The notes under the pieces were generated by a model, which worked only from the letters and a program-made list of their open reading frames with translations, was not told the DNA's origin and did not search any database. A stretch of 64,000 bases of DNA, from the NCBI GenBank assembly GCA_035235625.1, contig CP141148.1:14509057-14573056 (forward strand), written 5' to 3'. Both the position numbers and the translations under genes were made by a program. Positions 61,361 through 64,000 of the stretch are shown here, piece by piece (the first letter of the stretch is position 1; each line of letters starts with the position of its first letter). This stretch comes from Saururus chinensis (lineage: Eukaryota > Streptophyta > Magnoliopsida > Piperales > Saururaceae).

Positions 61361-61858
61361 TTAACTCCACACATACTTCTCACTCTTCTTCGTCAAATTC
61401 GTCATTGGAGTTGCAATGTTAAAGAAACCTTCGATGAACCTCAAATAGTATCCCGTAAGACCAAGGAAACTCCAGATTTCAGAAGCATTTTTAGGTTGCT
61501 CCCACTTCAAGACTATTTCCACCTTAACTGGGTCCACCACTACATCATCTTTAGATATATATGACATAGCCTAGAAATTTCACTTCCTTCAACCAAAATT
61601 CACACTTATTAAACTTTGCATAGATCTTGTGATCTCTCAAAGTTTGCAAGACAATCCTCAATTATTTTTCATGATCTTCCTTGCTAGCTGAATGGATCAA
61701 TATGTCATCCACAAAGATGATGTCAAACTGATCCAAATAAGGCTTGAAGATTGTTCATTAAGTCCATAAAAGATGCTAGTGCATTGAAAAACAAAAGACA
61801 TAACCAAGAACTCATAGTACCCTTATCGTGTCCTTAAAACAGTTTTAGACACATCTTA
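61361..61858 (-). pseudogene. Tekay-like RT, C-terminal part
   Basis: KVEIVLKWEQPKNASEIWSF, LGLTGYYLRFIEGFF and MTNLTKKSEKYVW, then upstream on the minus strand (61700-61760) the catalytic region around VDDILIHS-like text. It is cut at 61859 by the next LTR. Confidence 0.7.
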
Positions 61859-62384
61859 TGTCATGCCACCCCTGACCCAAACCCAGTCCAAGGACTATGA
61901 AGTACGCAGCATGACAAAGTTGAGTTGGAGTGCAGGAGACTTAACCCTTCCTTGGGTGAACACACAATGGAGTAAGCGCACAAGCCCTTTGTATAAAAGC
62001 AAATAAAGAATTATAAAGGACTACTTAACAATCTTAGTCCATTCATACCTACATCATCAAGTTATCACATAAAAATAACAAGCCTCAAGGCTAGACATGT
62101 CTAAGCTGACAATGGATAATCACAGAGTAAAGTAGAGTCAAAAGTATAAGTTTGACATAACATAGATCCAAACTAACATAAAACTAAGCATCTATAACCC
62201 CTCTCAATGAACGTGATCAGCCTCATGCTCAACATAGAGCCCATCCGAAGTACCTACATGGCACAACATGTAGCCCCAAAACAAAACACAAACAAAAAAA
62301 AGGTGAGCTTAGCTCAATAGGGTTTTTTAATATGGAATGTAAACTCATGAAAACATCATATATTCATTCTCTAAACATGTATAT

Positions 62385-62640
62385 CATGAGATAATTCACA
62401 TTCTATAACACATAATCATGTCACCCATACATCATGACATAACGCACAATCCATAAACATATATTTATGAAACTTGGCATCATGATGAGAAAGACATTCC
62501 ATAAACACATAATCATGTCACTTGTACATCATGATGTAAAACACATCCCATAAACACATAATCATGCTACCTAGGCATCATGATGTAACCCACATTCCAT
62601 AAACACATAATCATGCCACCTATACATCATAGGTTCATCC
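62385..62640. repeat. tandem repeat, four to five units of about 60 bp
   Basis: The unit is close to CATTCCATAAACACATAATC plus ATGCCACCTATACATCATGATG. Related but fewer units occur at 50770-50930 and, in reverse, near 21120-21260. Array length thus differs between copies of the LTR family. Confidence 0.8.
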
Positions 62641-63470
62641 ATAGTTCATAAAACATATACACCTCACGTCTAATCATATGAATCTCATTATAACATCACA
62701 TCCTGCATGAATCAGTTCTCAATATTCATATCATGCATAATCATATCTCAATATGCACACATTTACCGTGCAAAATAAAGTGTATCAAACACGTACCATC
62801 CTGCATATTCATGCAAATCTATTCCACAATCACATGTTTATCATAAGCATCATTATTCCTACACAACCTGTGTCAATGGGCATTATATCCCATACATATG
62901 CAACAATCATTAGGTGAATGTCTCACAATTGAGAAAACCAATCAACCCGCTCACCTAGGACAATCCCTTAAAGGGAAGGTCTGAATTCCTAACAATGAAA
63001 ACAAGAGTGGTTTGGGCAGATTCCCTAATTGGAAAGGTACCCCCTCCATCATGGGTTCGTCCATAGCTCATAAAATATATGCACATCATGTGTAAACATA
63101 TGAATCTCATTATAACAATCACATCTTACATGAATCAATTCTCAACATTCATATCATGCATAATCATATCTCAATATAAATATTCACCGTACAAAATCAA
63201 GTATATCCATCATACACCATCCTGCAAATTTATGCAAATCCATTCCAGGATCACATGTGTAACATAAGCATCACTATTCCTACACATCCTGTGATAATGA
63301 GCATTATATCCATACAAATGCATAAATCAACTGGTGAATGTCTCACAATTGAGAAAATAACCATGCTTAATCTGTCGAAGTATAAGCAGACCTGCTCACC
63401 TTGGACAAACCCTAACAGGGAAGGTCCGAATTCCTAAAAGGAAACGAGCAAATTGGATATGTTCCTTAAC
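62624..63470. repeat. tandem duplication, two units of about 424 bp
   Basis: Both units start CATCAT.GGTTC.TCCATAG and contain CATATGAATCTCATTATAAC, CATAATCATATCTCAATAT, ATTCCTACACA.CCTGTG and GTGAATGTCTCACAATTGAG. They differ at many sites. The LTR copies at 18855 and 50199 appear to have a single unit. Confidence 0.8.
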
Positions 63471-64000
63471 GGGGAAAGTACCCCCTGGTAAGCCAGTGCA
63501 CACAGACAAACCGGCCTGGATTCTCATGGTCCAAATAACTAAATAATTTAACTTATTACAACATTTCATTCTTCTCACTCGGGGAGGAAACCCGTCCTCA
63601 AAGGAATATAAAACCCCATCTATTGGAAGTAAAACCCCATCCTTTTGGACATAAAGCTGATTCGATAAACCTCCAAGTAATCCGGCAACCAACAATATCC
63701 AATTGCATCCAATCGATCAATTATGGCTAATCATGATTAATCATTGCTTATAAAGCATTTTTATGATGCATGTGCCATGATACATATGTGAGCAAAGTTT
63801 AACGAATGTAAACACAAGTAAACATACTCAAGTTAGTCCCTATGAACATGCAACATGGTCCATTTGTAACAAATAAAATCATGTGATCATAAGCAAGAAT
63901 ATACACATGCATGGTAGTGTTCATCCATAGGCTAAAATAGGTGAAACATGAACAAACTATAATCAATATTATATATGCAAGCATCCATAATTTTATCATG

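Larger units (their letters stand above)
55655..61858 (-). mobile_element. Tekay-like Gypsy chromovirus, minus strand, 3' LTR and part of pol
   Basis: The 3' LTR occupies 55655-59345 (with a nested 963-bp solo LTR). Pol fills 59390-61858 in reverse order: chromodomain end near 59470-59390, integrase 60560-60097, RNase H near 61192-61010, RT C-terminal part 61567-61361, more RT to 61858. The element is then cut by another LTR. Its 5' part lies beyond the window or is lost. Broken at many points. It is inserted in Copia-A. Confidence 0.8.
61859..64000 (-). mobile_element. long LTR of the 18855/50199 family, cut by the window end
   Basis: Left edge TGTCATGCCACCCCTGACCC is the LTR end seen at 50208 and 55660. 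The sequence follows 50199-53192 in order: the AACCTGTGTCAATGGGCAT block, TCTCACAATTGAGAAAA, and CCTAGGACAATCCCTTAAAG. It may be a solo LTR or one end of an element that continues to the right. It sits inside the RT of the Tekay-like element. Confidence 0.75.

Noticed and set aside
62385-63470. CRISPR-like or satellite array
   Set aside because: The units are diverged, lack spacers of constant size, and belong to an LTR family also present at 50199 and 18855.

Overview
The window is nuclear DNA from a flowering plant. The evidence is a spliced plant-type SRP72 gene start, Stowaway-like MITEs, and plant Ty1/Copia, chromovirus, Tekay-like and Athila-like LTR retrotransposons nested in one another. 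It may be a monocot, but that is weakly supported. Everything here was read by eye: domain names rest on motifs, ages are rough, and no search was run.

Positions 1-16800 form a low-copy island. At 2575-2983 (minus) lie the first two exons of a gene for signal recognition particle subunit SRP72; no later exons are seen. About 210 bp upstream of its ATG begins the most striking structure, a huge inverted repeat. The arms are 3196-8949 and 9655-15407, about 5.75 kb each and roughly 99% identical, around a 0.7-kb unique spacer. Each arm carries the same broken multi-exon host gene (pseudogene A, family not recognised), a five-unit tandem repeat of about 165 bp whose units hold a small hairpin, and an opposite-strand pseudogene fragment (B). 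Small DNA-transposon debris (two Stowaway-like MITEs and a GC-rich hAT-like piece) follows.

Positions 16790-64000 are almost entirely LTR retrotransposons, stacked inside one another. From left to right: a Copia-like solo LTR (16794-18050); a 3-kb solo LTR (18855-21826); a Copia-like relic (21827-36622) whose 3' LTR is split by a chromovirus (23322-35786). That chromovirus is itself split, inside its primer-binding site, by an Athila-like element with gag and protease but no visible polymerase (23624-30849, target duplication GTATC). Then comes an old plus-strand Copia element (Copia-A, about 36640 to 55654), interrupted by a minus-strand Copia-B (37058-43668), a 4.7-kb solo LTR (44517-49211, GGATG), a 3-kb solo LTR (50199-53192, TTTAT), a 2.1-kb solo LTR (53499-55611, TCTAG), and a Tekay-like Gypsy element (55655-61858) that carries a 1-kb solo LTR and is cut at 61859 by another long LTR running off the window.

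Five-base target duplications flank most insertions, so much of the insertion order can be read directly. No working gene is evident apart from the possible SRP72 start. No RNA gene or CRISPR array was seen.
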